A stretch of DNA of 52,709 nucleotides, taken from NCBI GenBank assembly GCA_964492495.1, contig CAZBKJ010000006.1, positions 1-52,709 on the forward strand, given 5' to 3'. The notes beneath the pieces were generated by a model that saw only the letters and a list, made by a program, of their open reading frames with translations, ran no database searches and was not told the DNA's origin. The stretch's first letter is position 1. Each line of letters begins with the position of its first letter. This stretch comes from CAZBKJ01 sp964492495 (GTDB lineage: Bacteria; Patescibacteriota; Microgenomatia; UBA1400; UBA12028). The position numbers and the translations under genes were made by a program. This document shows, piece by piece, positions 1 through 8,046 of this stretch.

Positions 1-144
1 AAAAATGAGTAAAATTGCTATAAAAAAGACATTAAGTTGATTCATCCGTTCTTTTTTCTCTCAAAAAACGTAGCGGGTGCAGAAAAATGTTGCTAACTCT
101 TGAGAAATACTTAGTTATTCATGAAACTTCATTGATCACTGATG

Positions 145-150
145 TACAAT
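145..150 (+). promoter_or_regulatory. -10 hexamer for leuS
   Basis: TACAAT lies 8 nt upstream of the preferred leuS ATG at 159, so transcription would start at or next to the start codon. No good -35 is visible. Confidence 0.4.
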
Positions 151-158
151 TAGCTTCT

Positions 159-2636
159 ATGAATGTGTACGACCCGGCGACAATTGAAAATAGATGGCTT
201 CAAGAGTGGGAGCAGTCTCAATTATTTCAGGGAAAAAAGGGAGAGAGGCGCCACCTGACAAAAAGCGAGCAGGAGAAGTTCTATGCGCTTTTTGCTTTTG
301 CGTACCCTTCAGGATCTGGATTACATGTGGGACATGTAGAAAGTAAAACTGCGCTAGATATTTTTGTCCGTTTCTTGCGAATGCAAGGAAAGGACGTTTT
401 CTTTCCGGTGGGTTGGGACGCATTTGGTCTTCCTGCCGAAAACTACGCTATCAAAACCGGCATCCATCCTCGTGTGACAACAAAGACAGCAATTGATACG
501 TTCCGTCGTCAAATTAAGCGTCTAGCAATCTCGTACGATTGGTCAACAGAATTGGCAACTTGTCATCCAGCGTATTACAAATGGACACAGTGGATTTTTA
601 TACAGCTTTTTCAAGCAGGCTTAGCATATCGAGATACAGGATGGGTAAATTGGTGTCCACAAGATAAGACGGTTCTCGCCAATGAGCAAGTTGTGAATGG
701 TGAGTGTGAACGTTGTGGTGCAAGTGTCGTTCAAAAGGAACTCGAACAGTGGAAGTTTAAGATCACAGCGTATCAGGATGAACTACTTGATGGACTCCAA
801 GAGGTAGATTGGCCAAAGGCAACCAAGATTCAGCAGGAGAACTGGATAGGGAAAAGTGAAGGCGTCACGGCAACATTTTTGATTCAAGGTTTTGGGAAAG
901 AGAAGAAACAGATTGAAGTAGAATGTTTCACGACTCGACTAGATACGATCTACGGCGTGACATTTGTTGTTATCTCTCCTGAAAAATTCAAGGAGCTAGC
1001 CCTTATTGAGTTGGTTGATGATGGTCACAAAAACGCAGTGAACAACTATCTAGACGCATCGTTTCATAAGACAGAAGAGCAGCGACGTGTTGGAGAGAAA
1101 GAAAAGACTGGTGTCGATACGCGCATCGAGCTTATTCATCCACTCACGGGTGAAAAAATTCCACTTTGGATTGCTGATTATGTTCTTGCTGGATATGGAA
1201 CTGGTGTTGTTATGGGTGTTCCCGCACATGATGCTCGAGATAATGCCTTCGCAAAAAAGTTTGATTTACCGATTATCGAAGTGATTGAAGGGAAGTCAAT
1301 GAAAAAAGATGAGCTTTTTTCAGGCTATGGAACTGTTATTAACTCAGCAGAGTATTCAGGAATGGAATCACTTGAGGTTATTGAGAAAATATGTTCGAGT
1401 GCTCCAACAGTTTTTCGAAGAACTACAACGTATAAGTTGAGAGATTGGCTTATCTCAAGACAACGCTATTGGGGTGCACCAATACCAATGGTGTTTTGTG
1501 AGAACTGTGGCTGGCAAGCTGTGCCTGAAGACCAGCTACCAGTTGTATTGCCAGATCTTGAGGATTTTACGCCAACTGATGATGGGCTTTCCCCAATAGA
1601 GAAAGCTCCAGACACTTGGAAGTTTTCAGTTTGTCCCAAGTGTAAAGGTGTAGCCAAGCGAGAAGTAGATACGATGGACACTTTTGTTGATTCGAGTTGG
1701 TATTTTCTGCGATATGCCTCAAGAGATAGAGATGATGTCGTCTTTGACAAGGAGCTTACTCAAAGAATCCTTCCAGTTGATCTGTATTTAATTGGTCCCG
1801 AGCATATTGTGCTTCATCTCCTGTACGCACGCTTCTTTACAAAGTTTTTACGAGATCAAGGGTATCTCACGTGTAACGAGCCATTTCTCAAGATGAGACA
1901 TCAAGGAATGATTCTGGGTCCTGATGGGAAAAAAATGAGTAAGAGTAAGGGGAATGTCATCAATCCTGATGAAATCATTGAAAAATTTGGTGCAGATTCT
2001 TTAAGAATGTATGAAATGTTCATGGGGCCTTTAGATGCAGACAAAGCATGGGACACAAACTCGCTTGTTGGAGTGTATAGATTCCTTTCCAGAATCTATA
2101 GTTTGTTTGAAAAAAATCTTGGACAAATCCAGACTAATAGTACGAAATTTCCCGCTGAAGTTTTGCAAAGAAAATTGCATTGGGCAATTGATAAAATAAC
2201 GAGGGATATTCCGGACTTAAAGTTTAATACGTCGATTGCAGCGCTCATGGAACTGACAAATGAATGGGCGAAAGCTGTGGAAGATGCACATGGGTTTACT
2301 TCACAAGAACTAGTGATTATTTCAAAGTTACTTGCCCCATTTGCGCCATTTTTAGCAGAAGAATTATTCGCAAAAACTGGAGGAAAAGACTCCGTGCATT
2401 TGCAGGAATGGCCGACTGCGGACAGCCGATTACTTACTCAAGAAGAAGTTGAAATCGTTGTACAGATCAATGGAAAAGTAAAAGAAAAAATGACAGTTAG
2501 TACAGCTGCTTCCCTTGATACAAGCTTGCTTGAGAAGGACGTAGTACTGCTTCCTAGGATTCAGGCTCTTTTACAGGGAAAATCTGTTCGAAAGATCATT
2601 ACTATCCCAGGAAAGCTCATCAATATTGTTGTATAG
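159..2636 (+). CDS. leuS: leucyl-tRNA synthetase
   Basis: Cytoplasmic class I aminoacyl-tRNA synthetase that charges tRNA-Leu, about 825 aa, a normal length for bacterial LeuRS. The HIGH-type motif is HVGH near residue 56, followed by the conserved GWDAFGLPAENYA. A CysX2Cys pair (ECERCG) sits in the zinc region. A CP1 editing insertion with the GTGVVMGVPAHDARD segment follows, and KMSKS (GKKMSKSKGN) lies near residue 593. The C-terminus has the usual anticodon-binding and C-terminal domains (QINGKVKEK). An in-frame ATG at 87 would add 24 unconserved residues. The ATG at 159 is preferred because the family begins with Met followed closely by the YDP..IE..W motif, and because a -10 box lies just before it. 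comEA follows after 23 bp with its own promoter. Confidence 0.96.
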   Translation: MNVYDPATIENRWLQEWEQSQLFQGKKGERRHLTKSEQEKFYALFAFAYPSGSGLHVGHVESKTALDIFVRFLRMQGKDVFFPVGWDAFGLPAENYAIKTGIHPRVTTKTAIDTFRRQIKRLAISYDWSTELATCHPAYYKWTQWIFIQLFQAGLAYRDTGWVNWCPQDKTVLANEQVVNGECERCGASVVQKELEQWKFKITAYQDELLDGLQEVDWPKATKIQQENWIGKSEGVTATFLIQGFGKEKKQIEVECFTTRLDTIYGVTFVVISPEKFKELALIELVDDGHKNAVNNYLDASFHKTEEQRRVGEKEKTGVDTRIELIHPLTGEKIPLWIADYVLAGYGTGVVMGVPAHDARDNAFAKKFDLPIIEVIEGKSMKKDELFSGYGTVINSAEYSGMESLEVIEKICSSAPTVFRRTTTYKLRDWLISRQRYWGAPIPMVFCENCGWQAVPEDQLPVVLPDLEDFTPTDDGLSPIEKAPDTWKFSVCPKCKGVAKREVDTMDTFVDSSWYFLRYASRDRDDVVFDKELTQRILPVDLYLIGPEHIVLHLLYARFFTKFLRDQGYLTCNEPFLKMRHQGMILGPDGKKMSKSKGNVINPDEIIEKFGADSLRMYEMFMGPLDADKAWDTNSLVGVYRFLSRIYSLFEKNLGQIQTNSTKFPAEVLQRKLHWAIDKITRDIPDLKFNTSIAALMELTNEWAKAVEDAHGFTSQELVIISKLLAPFAPFLAEELFAKTGGKDSVHLQEWPTADSRLLTQEEVEIVVQINGKVKEKMTVSTAASLDTSLLEKDVVLLPRIQALLQGKSVRKIITIPGKLINIVV

Positions 2637-2647
2637 ACAGTTTTCTG

Positions 2648-2653
2648 TATACT
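2648..2653 (+). promoter_or_regulatory. -10 hexamer for comEA
   Basis: TATACT followed by exactly 6 nt and then the GTG start. There is no Shine-Dalgarno sequence in the 23-bp gap after leuS, so the transcript is probably leaderless. Confidence 0.5.
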
Positions 2654-2659
2654 TAAACA

Positions 2660-3262
2660 GTGGCAGACACTGATTCTATCCCTGAGTATCTCACCAATAC
2701 TTCCTCGAAAAATGGATATCTTCTTGTTTTGGTTTTGATTGCCTTGGGATGTATTGGATTTGGTTTTTTTCAGTTGTCATCAACACAACAAAAAGAAGCT
2801 TCTTCTCCTCAAGTCTCACCATTTGCTCCAGTAAAAAAAATTCAGGTAGACGTCAGTGGGGCAGTTGAGTCACCTGGACTCTTCACCTTTGAATCCCGTT
2901 TTGATGAAACGATTAGAATAGGCACGGTTCTTGAGAAAGCAGGAGGTCTTTCTGGCGACGCAGATCGCGCATATGTTTCGAAGCACATAAACCTTGCAAA
3001 AGGAGTTGAAGACGGGGAGAAGATCTATATTCCCAAACTTGGAGAACAGGCTGTTTTAGGGATCGTAGATCCAGTGTCACAAGGAAAAATTTCACTTGGA
3101 AGTGCGAGCATCCAAGAACTAGAGAGCTTACCAGGGATAGGTCCAACAAGAGCACAAAAAATTATTGATTCCCGACCCTACAATAGTATGGAAGAGGTCT
3201 ATGAAAAAACAGGCATAAGTAAAACTATTTTCGATAAGATAGAGGGCGATATCTCTCTATAA
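2660..3262 (+). CDS. comEA: ComEA-like DNA-binding competence protein
   Basis: Membrane-anchored DNA receptor of natural transformation, 200 aa, GTG start. One membrane segment spans about residues 20-40. An SLBB domain (about 60-125, with VDVSGAVESPGLF and KHINLAKGVEDGEKIYIP) follows. The C-terminal helix-hairpin-helix domain (about 145-200) contains LPGIGPTRAQKII, the double-stranded DNA-binding motif. This is the standard ComEA architecture. comEC begins 16 bp downstream with a strong ribosome-binding site, so the two form an operon for DNA uptake. Other SLBB/HhH proteins exist, but the comEC neighbour supports this name. Confidence 0.9.
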   Translation: MADTDSIPEYLTNTSSKNGYLLVLVLIALGCIGFGFFQLSSTQQKEASSPQVSPFAPVKKIQVDVSGAVESPGLFTFESRFDETIRIGTVLEKAGGLSGDADRAYVSKHINLAKGVEDGEKIYIPKLGEQAVLGIVDPVSQGKISLGSASIQELESLPGIGPTRAQKIIDSRPYNSMEEVYEKTGISKTIFDKIEGDISL

Positions 3263-3277
3263 ATACAAGGAGTATTT

Positions 3278-4618
3278 GTGAAGGCGAAACTATTCTTCAC
3301 TTCATCCAACCTCGCCACACTCGTTCTCGTGTGCCTGTTTGGTATCATTTTTTTCAATCTGTATCAGAAAGAAGCAGACAAGCGAAGCCTTGTTGTTCTA
3401 CAGGAGAACATATCGTTAGAGTTTCGTGCGACACGGTATCCGACACAGACACTATTCAATCAGACCATGGATGTTGATAGATATCAGTTACAGATTCCTC
3501 TTCGTGAAACTGTGGAGTTAGGAAAGGTATATCAAGTGATTGGCAGTATCGATGAAAGGGTGCAATCTCAAAAAGAGCACAGAATTTCATTGAAGGTTCA
3601 AGATATTACGCAAATTCAAAAAACAGCTGCTTCGGGTTACTATACCATCGATGATTTGGCGATAGTCTTCAGTCATGGAAAGCGTGAAATAATCTCTACA
3701 GTTTTTTCGTATCTTCCATACACCCATGCTCAGTTGCTACTAGGAATACTTCTAGGTGAGGACACCTTTCAGGGGAATCAGTTCAAAAAAGATATTCGTG
3801 AGAATGGCCTCTCACATGTCGTGGTTGCTAGTGGTGCCAATATTGCTATAACCGCTGCTTTCTTGCATGCGGTAATTGGAAGTAATTTAAGATATAGAAA
3901 AAGAATAATATTAACGATTATTGTAATATTTTTGTACATGCTTTTCTTGGGTTCAGGACCATCTTTACTTCGTGCTTTTACTCTTTTTAGCGTCTTAAGT
4001 GTGACAAAACTGATGGGAAGACCTATTGCGACGCTGCGACTGTTTTGTATGACGATTGCCATTTTACTTCTGTTTGATCCTTTTATGATCTACTCATATT
4101 CATTCTTACTCAGTGTATCTGCTACCGCAGGCATCTTCTTTATCTATCCTCGACTTTCTACTCGAGAAGATGCTGGTGAGCGCCTTAAAACCAGGTTTGA
4201 ACATCTACAAGGAGAGCTCATTGATCTTTTTATGATCACTTTGTCAACGCAAATCACGACACTTCCTTTGCTCCTACTCTTTTTTGGAAAATTGACACTT
4301 TTTTCGTTACTGATCAATGTGGCCGTTGTGTGGATTGTCCCCATCATTATGTTCTTTGGTTTTTTTCTGGCAATATCTATTTTGGTTCAGTTTTCCTTTA
4401 TTACTCTCATTTTATCAAGTGTTTTATGGCTTTTTTTAGAGTATTTTATTGGATATATCAACCTATTCTCTCACTTACCGGCTGTCTTCATTCATTCAGA
4501 TTCCACAACGGCTCTGGTGGTAGGGGGATACTATCTCACCCTCAGTGGCTTTTGTATTATCAGGTCTAGCAGAGGGGCAAAGGATCCGCTAGGATTTTTT
4601 GCACCACCTATTTTCTGA
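3278..4618 (+). CDS. comEC: ComEC/Rec2-type DNA uptake channel, nuclease domain absent
   Basis: Polytopic inner-membrane protein, 446 aa, GTG start with AAGGAG at 3267-3272. N-terminal membrane segment and OB-like domain (about 1-125), then the Competence domain (about 140-410) with the typical GLSHVVVASGANIAI and LRAFTLF motifs and about eight hydrophobic helices. Family members usually have 700-800 residues and end in a metallo-beta-lactamase-like nuclease domain. This protein stops after the membrane domain with no HxHxDH motif, and the coding region ends cleanly in TGA. It should still form the single-strand DNA channel. Second gene of the comEA-comEC operon. Confidence 0.9.
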   Translation: MKAKLFFTSSNLATLVLVCLFGIIFFNLYQKEADKRSLVVLQENISLEFRATRYPTQTLFNQTMDVDRYQLQIPLRETVELGKVYQVIGSIDERVQSQKEHRISLKVQDITQIQKTAASGYYTIDDLAIVFSHGKREIISTVFSYLPYTHAQLLLGILLGEDTFQGNQFKKDIRENGLSHVVVASGANIAITAAFLHAVIGSNLRYRKRIILTIIVIFLYMLFLGSGPSLLRAFTLFSVLSVTKLMGRPIATLRLFCMTIAILLLFDPFMIYSYSFLLSVSATAGIFFIYPRLSTREDAGERLKTRFEHLQGELIDLFMITLSTQITTLPLLLLFFGKLTLFSLLINVAVVWIVPIIMFFGFFLAISILVQFSFITLILSSVLWLFLEYFIGYINLFSHLPAVFIHSDSTTALVVGGYYLTLSGFCIIRSSRGAKDPLGFFAPPIF

Positions 4619-4843
4619 CTGATGGATGTAAACATCTCTTTTCTTCGCCTATCGTATGGCTTGGTTCTCTTGAGGTAAAAACGAGGCATTCTTTGGTATA
4701 TTTCTCCTCTTTTTGATAGAGATCTCAGGCGATCACGACAAGAAACTCAAAATGAGGAGGGAGGAAAACATATTCAGAAATCAATCAAAGAAATAGAGGA
4801 CGTGAGGGAAAAACTGCTATTTGATTTTCACAATCAAAATGTA

Positions 4844-5041
4844 TTACAAATAATAAAAGGGTATTTCGTCAATGAATGCGTGGATTGCCTTTTTGCGGAA
4901 TCGATTGTTTTGATGAAAATGGAGTTTTCTTGCTGTTTCATCGTGTGCTTCATTTTTCAAGAAGGCACCCTTCTGGATAAAAACTTGATTTTGACAAAAT
5001 TGGCACATATCTTCGGGTAATAAAGAAACCAGAAAAATCAC
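4844..5041 (-). CDS. Possible small protein, unknown
   Basis: 65 codons from a GTG at 5041, or 54 codons from an internal ATG (MCQFCQNQ...). It lies in a region with no other gene, so it is not an antisense shadow. Composition is protein-like: a CysX2Cys pair near the start, then a charged helical stretch (AHDETARKLHF, NNRFRKKAIHAF). Codon use resembles the neighbours. The opposite-strand frame over the same bases is Cys/Phe/Ile-rich and looks like the shadow instead. The GTG sits inside the 5035-5053 hairpin and there is no strong ribosome-binding site. I do not recognise a family. Confidence 0.35.
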   Translation of the reverse strand: MIFLVSLLPEDMCQFCQNQVFIQKGAFLKNEAHDETARKLHFHQNNRFRKKAIHAFIDEIPFYYL

Positions 5042-5053
5042 CTCTGGTGATTT
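5035..5053. repeat. Perfect short hairpin
   Basis: AAATCACC-TCT-GGTGATTT: an 8-bp perfect stem with a 3-nt loop. It overlaps the possible GTG start of the minus-strand small ORF. Confidence 0.5.
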
Positions 5054-5238
5054 ATTCGCCTTTGGCAGTACTAGTAGTGACTTCTTAGATCTATTTGTTG
5101 CTTGTTTTGCTTGATTGGTAGGTCAAAACCGGTGATTTCCACCTCCCATTGTTGTACTTGAGTACCGAAGAGGAAAAGGCATCATTTTATTGTTATGGGA
5201 TTCTTTATTAGTTGAGGTCGAAAAAAAACGAGGCTCTG

Positions 5239-5265
5239 AAAGGCGCGTTTTCGGCCTTTTCTTTT
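5239..5265 (+). terminator. Rho-independent terminator-like hairpin
   Basis: AAAGGC ... GCCTTT stem with a CG-TTTT-CG inner hairpin, followed by TCTTTT. It lies 620 bp after comEC, so which transcript it ends is unclear. It could belong to an unrecognised small RNA. Confidence 0.4.
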
Positions 5266-5800
5266 AGAGTTTGATGGAATTACATCTAGATGTAGCATTT
5301 CGCATCGAAGGAAATAGTCTTATTAAATAGTAACGTCACTGGTTTGATCGATGACTTTTCCGTACGAAGTACGATTCATTTTCTTTTAATTGTTTTCAGC
5401 TCATCGATGAATCTGAAAAGAGAAGTCACACCACGCAAGAATTGATAATCCAGCTCACATGAATGAAAGATGCATGAAGATTTTTTTGCCATTCACTTTT
5501 TACTGGTGATGCCAGCCTCTCAATTTTCAAAAAGAAAAATGGAAAATGGAATACTTCCTGTGAATTTACCTATAGTAATTGTGTTTGTTATTAAAATTAA
5601 ACTGTTTTGAAAAGATAAGAGAATGAAAACATTAATTGCTCAATATTTAGTAACAAAAGGATTGATTTATCAGTCAGTAATAGCCATGAGCGATTATGCA
5701 TGCGTGAACTATCAAAGTAGTGTACATAATCAAGAACACAAATGTAGTTCATTTTGCTATGGTTTCTTTGGATAAGCTTTGGTTTTTGGAGGTATTCTTG

Positions 5801-5828
5801 TTGTCATCTTTGATGACTGGGGTACAAT
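5801..5828 (+). promoter_or_regulatory. Promoter for the M16 peptidase gene
   Basis: TTGTCA (5801-5806), 16-bp spacer, TACAAT (5823-5828). The predicted transcript starts near 5835, which excludes the upstream in-frame start at 5779 and supports ATG 5860. Confidence 0.5.
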
Positions 5829-5859
5829 AGAGACTTCTTACTACCAGAGAATTAACTCT

Positions 5860-7182
5860 ATGTCGACAAACACCCTTCCTTCACATATTCACAAACGATT
5901 AGCAAATGGCTTGAATGTCATTCTTGCTCCACTTCAAACAAAGAGTGTGACTGTGCTTGCGATGGTTGGAACTGGCAGCCGTTTTGAGACAGCGAAGACG
6001 TCAGGGATCTCTCACTTTTTAGAGCACATGGTATTTAAGGGAACGAAAAACTATCCTTCTGCTCGTGAATTATCTGGCGCTGTGGACAGTGTAGGTGCAG
6101 AATTTAACGCGTTTACTTCTAAAGAATACACTGGGTACTATGTGAAGGCAGCAGGCGAACATGTTCATTTAGCCTTGGATGTTGTTTCGGATATGCTCCT
6201 TACCCCAATTCTAGGAACAGAGGAGATGGAGCGAGAAAAAGGTGTGATTGTTGAGGAAATTCACATGTATGAAGATACACCTGCTCGACATATCGGAGAT
6301 CTTTTTGAGCGAATGATGTTCGCAGGATCCGCACTCGGCAGAGATATCATTGGTACGGAAAAAACTGTCCGCTCTTTTTCGAGGGAAACATTCTCAACAC
6401 ATCTGGAGCAGTGGTATGGGCTTTCAAATGTTGTCTTGGCAGTTGCAGGGGACGACAGTGTAGTCACCAACGAACTTCTCACCCAGATCTCGCAGCTGTT
6501 TGAAAAACAGCACTCCAAGCGTGAACACAAAGAAACTCCAGAAATTATTCAAAAAATCAGGGGAAACTCACTCACGACAGGGAAACGCATTCACGTTGAG
6601 TACAAAGATACTCAGCAGGCACACTTTGTGATGGCTTTTGAAGGCTTACAACGCAAAGATCCAGATCAATACGCAGCAACAATCCTTTCGACGCTTTTAG
6701 GTGGAAATATGAGCTCACGACTGTTTACAGAGGTTCGCGAAAAGCGAGGGCTGTGCTACTACGTTCGTGCTGATGATGACTCATACCATGACGTTGGAAT
6801 ATTTGGCGCTAGTGCTGGAGTTGATCCATCAAGAGTTGAAGAAGCAGTCAAGGTTGTGCGAGAGCAGCTGCATCTGGTGACAGAGGAATCAGGCGCATCC
6901 GCGATTACAGAAGAAGAGGTTGTGAAAGCCAAAAATCACGCCATTGGCAGTACGATCTTACACATGGAAGATAGCATGTCTATTGCCCAGTTCTATGCCG
7001 GTAGGAAGCTTTTGCGCGGTGAAATTATTGAGCCTGAAGATGAGCTGAATCGCCTAAGAGACGTAACGTTTGATGATGTGAGAAGAGTGGCAAAACGACT
7101 CTGCAACCAAGAAAAAATTTATTTCTCGATTATTGGTCCGTACAAAGACGAGGGGTTATTTGAAAAGAATTTGAGTCTTTAA
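5860..7182 (+). CDS. M16-family zinc peptidase (processing-peptidase-like)
   Basis: About 440 aa. The inverted zinc motif HxxEH is present as HFLEH (His52, Glu55, His56 from this start). The third ligand Glu132 (VEEI) has the expected 76-residue offset. The C-terminal half carries the family's REKRGLCYYV motif, so it looks catalytically complete. No signal peptide is visible from this start, so it is likely cytoplasmic, although family members can be secreted. An in-frame start at 5779 would add 27 residues lying upstream of and across the promoter. Relatives include B. subtilis MlpA/YmxG. It stands alone between the long intergenic stretch and ndk. Confidence 0.92.
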   Translation: MSTNTLPSHIHKRLANGLNVILAPLQTKSVTVLAMVGTGSRFETAKTSGISHFLEHMVFKGTKNYPSARELSGAVDSVGAEFNAFTSKEYTGYYVKAAGEHVHLALDVVSDMLLTPILGTEEMEREKGVIVEEIHMYEDTPARHIGDLFERMMFAGSALGRDIIGTEKTVRSFSRETFSTHLEQWYGLSNVVLAVAGDDSVVTNELLTQISQLFEKQHSKREHKETPEIIQKIRGNSLTTGKRIHVEYKDTQQAHFVMAFEGLQRKDPDQYAATILSTLLGGNMSSRLFTEVREKRGLCYYVRADDDSYHDVGIFGASAGVDPSRVEEAVKVVREQLHLVTEESGASAITEEEVVKAKNHAIGSTILHMEDSMSIAQFYAGRKLLRGEIIEPEDELNRLRDVTFDDVRRVAKRLCNQEKIYFSIIGPYKDEGLFEKNLSL

Positions 7183-7189
7183 TGTGTAG

Positions 7190-7218
7190 TTTGATCTAAC
7201 TGCATGTATTTTGATCTA
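7190..7218. repeat. Direct repeat TTTGATCTA upstream of ndk
   Basis: Two identical 9-mers at 7190-7198 and 7210-7218, exactly 20 bp apart start to start (about two helical turns), just upstream of the ndk promoter. Possibly a binding site for a dimeric regulator. Confidence 0.35.
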
Positions 7219-7241
7219 GTTTAAAGGGCTACTGTTTTGGA

Positions 7242-7250
7242 TGCTACAAT
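7242..7250 (+). promoter_or_regulatory. Extended -10 promoter for ndk
   Basis: TGC-TACAAT, an extended -10 element, 31 nt before the ndk ATG. The -35 region is poor. Confidence 0.45.
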
Positions 7251-7281
7251 ATATCTAACTTTGTAACAAAAAGGAGAACAT

Positions 7282-7752
7282 ATGGCTATGGAACACAGTG
7301 TCGTTTTGGTAAAACCTGATGGTTTGCAGCGTGGACTCATTGGGAAAATCATTTCCCGCTTCGAAGAGAAGGGGTTAAAGCTCGTCGCACTCAAGATGGT
7401 CAAGCTTGATGATGAGATACTCAATGAATGGTATGCACATCATAAAGAAAAGCCTTTTTTCACTTCGTTGAAAGGGTTTATGATGAAAACACCGATCATC
7501 GCTATGGTTTGGGAAGGTGTTGAAGCAGTCGAGACTATTCGAAAGCTCATTGGCACAACAAAAGGAAGAGCAGCTGAAGCAGGAAGTGTCAGAGGAGACT
7601 TGGCAATGAGTCAAAGCAATAACCTGATCCACGCATCTGATTCAGTTGAGAATGCACAGAAAGAAAAACAATTGATCTTTACGCCAACTGAGATTCATCA
7701 GTATGTAAACCCAATGGATCTTCTGGTCTACTCAGACGAAGAGCTCATGTAG
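7282..7752 (+). CDS. ndk: nucleoside diphosphate kinase
   Basis: Transfers the gamma-phosphate between NTPs and NDPs through a phospho-histidine. 156 aa, close to the family norm. It has the N-terminal VLVKPDGLQRGLIG motif and the active-site His117 in NLIHASDS. A ribosome-binding site AAGGAG (7271-7276) lies 5 nt before the ATG. The gene is monocistronic, with its own extended -10 promoter and a strong terminator straight after. Confidence 0.97.
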   Translation: MAMEHSVVLVKPDGLQRGLIGKIISRFEEKGLKLVALKMVKLDDEILNEWYAHHKEKPFFTSLKGFMMKTPIIAMVWEGVEAVETIRKLIGTTKGRAAEAGSVRGDLAMSQSNNLIHASDSVENAQKEKQLIFTPTEIHQYVNPMDLLVYSDEELM

Positions 7753-7774
7753 TAGGCTTTTATTTGATACATCG

Positions 7775-7803
7775 AAAGGGAGGGGAACACCCTCCCTTTT
7801 TCG
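7775..7803 (+). terminator. Rho-independent terminator after ndk
   Basis: AAAGGGAGGG, loop GAACA, CCCTCCCTTT, then a T run. A perfect 10-bp stem. Confidence 0.9.
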
Positions 7804-7812
7804 TTTCTACGG

Positions 7813-7818
7813 TATAAT
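7813..7818 (+). promoter_or_regulatory. -10 hexamer for the tRNA-Pro/tRNA-Arg unit
   Basis: A consensus TATAAT located 12 nt before tRNA-Pro. Confidence 0.55.
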
Positions 7819-7829
7819 CGTACAAAAGA

Positions 7830-7904
7830 CGGGGTGTGGCTCATCGGTAGAGCGCTCGGTTCGGGACCGAGAGGCAGAGGGTTCAATTCCCTCCACCCCG
7901 ACCA
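7830..7904 (+). tRNA. tRNA-Pro (CGG)
   Basis: Acceptor CGGGGTG pairs with CACCCCG. The anticodon loop TTCGGGA gives CGG, reading Pro CCG codons. The T-arm is GAGGG-TTCAATT-CCCTC. The 3' CCA is encoded (7902-7904). Confidence 0.95.
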
Positions 7905-7937
7905 AGCTTAGCTTGGTCTAGATCAGCTGAGCTGATC
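7902..7937 (+). repeat. Two tandem perfect hairpins between tRNA genes
   Basis: CCAAGC-TTA-GCTTGG (7902-7916) and GATCAGC-TGA-GCTGATC (7921-7937), each with a 3-nt loop. The first begins at the encoded CCA of tRNA-Pro. They may guide processing of the dicistronic tRNA precursor. No T run follows, so they are not typical terminators. Confidence 0.6.
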
Positions 7938-7950
7938 GACAACCATTTTT

Positions 7951-8022
7951 GTCTCCGTAGTTCAATGGATAGAACAGAGGTTTCCTAAATCTCTGATGTA
8001 GGTTCGATTCCTACCGGGGACA
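7951..8022 (+). tRNA. tRNA-Arg (CCT)
   Basis: Acceptor GTCTCCG pairs with CGGGGAC (one G-T pair). The anticodon loop TTCCTAA gives CCT, reading AGG. The T-arm is GTAGG-TTCGATT-CCTAC. CCA is not encoded, unlike the tRNA-Pro just upstream in the same unit. Confidence 0.93.
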
Positions 8023-8046
8023 CAACAATAGTAAGGAGAAGATTTC

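Larger units (their letters stand above)
4619..5800. other. Gene-poor intergenic stretch of about 1.2 kb
   Basis: Apart from one doubtful minus-strand small ORF (4844-5041), a perfect short hairpin (5035-5053) and a terminator-like hairpin (5239-5265), I see no gene here. No tRNA, RNase P RNA, tmRNA or SRP RNA motif was recognised. The 5300-5770 part is AT-rich and has no convincing open frame. Confidence 0.6.

Noticed and set aside
4626..4645. GATG-TAAA-CATC hairpin after comEC as a terminator
   Set aside because: Only a 4-bp AT-rich stem; too weak to call.
4802..5020. Plus-strand 72-codon frame
   Set aside because: Cys/Phe/Ile-rich composition typical of an antisense frame; the opposite frame is more protein-like.
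5779..5859. N-terminal extension of the M16 peptidase
   Set aside because: It lies over the TTGTCA/TACAAT promoter and adds unconserved residues.
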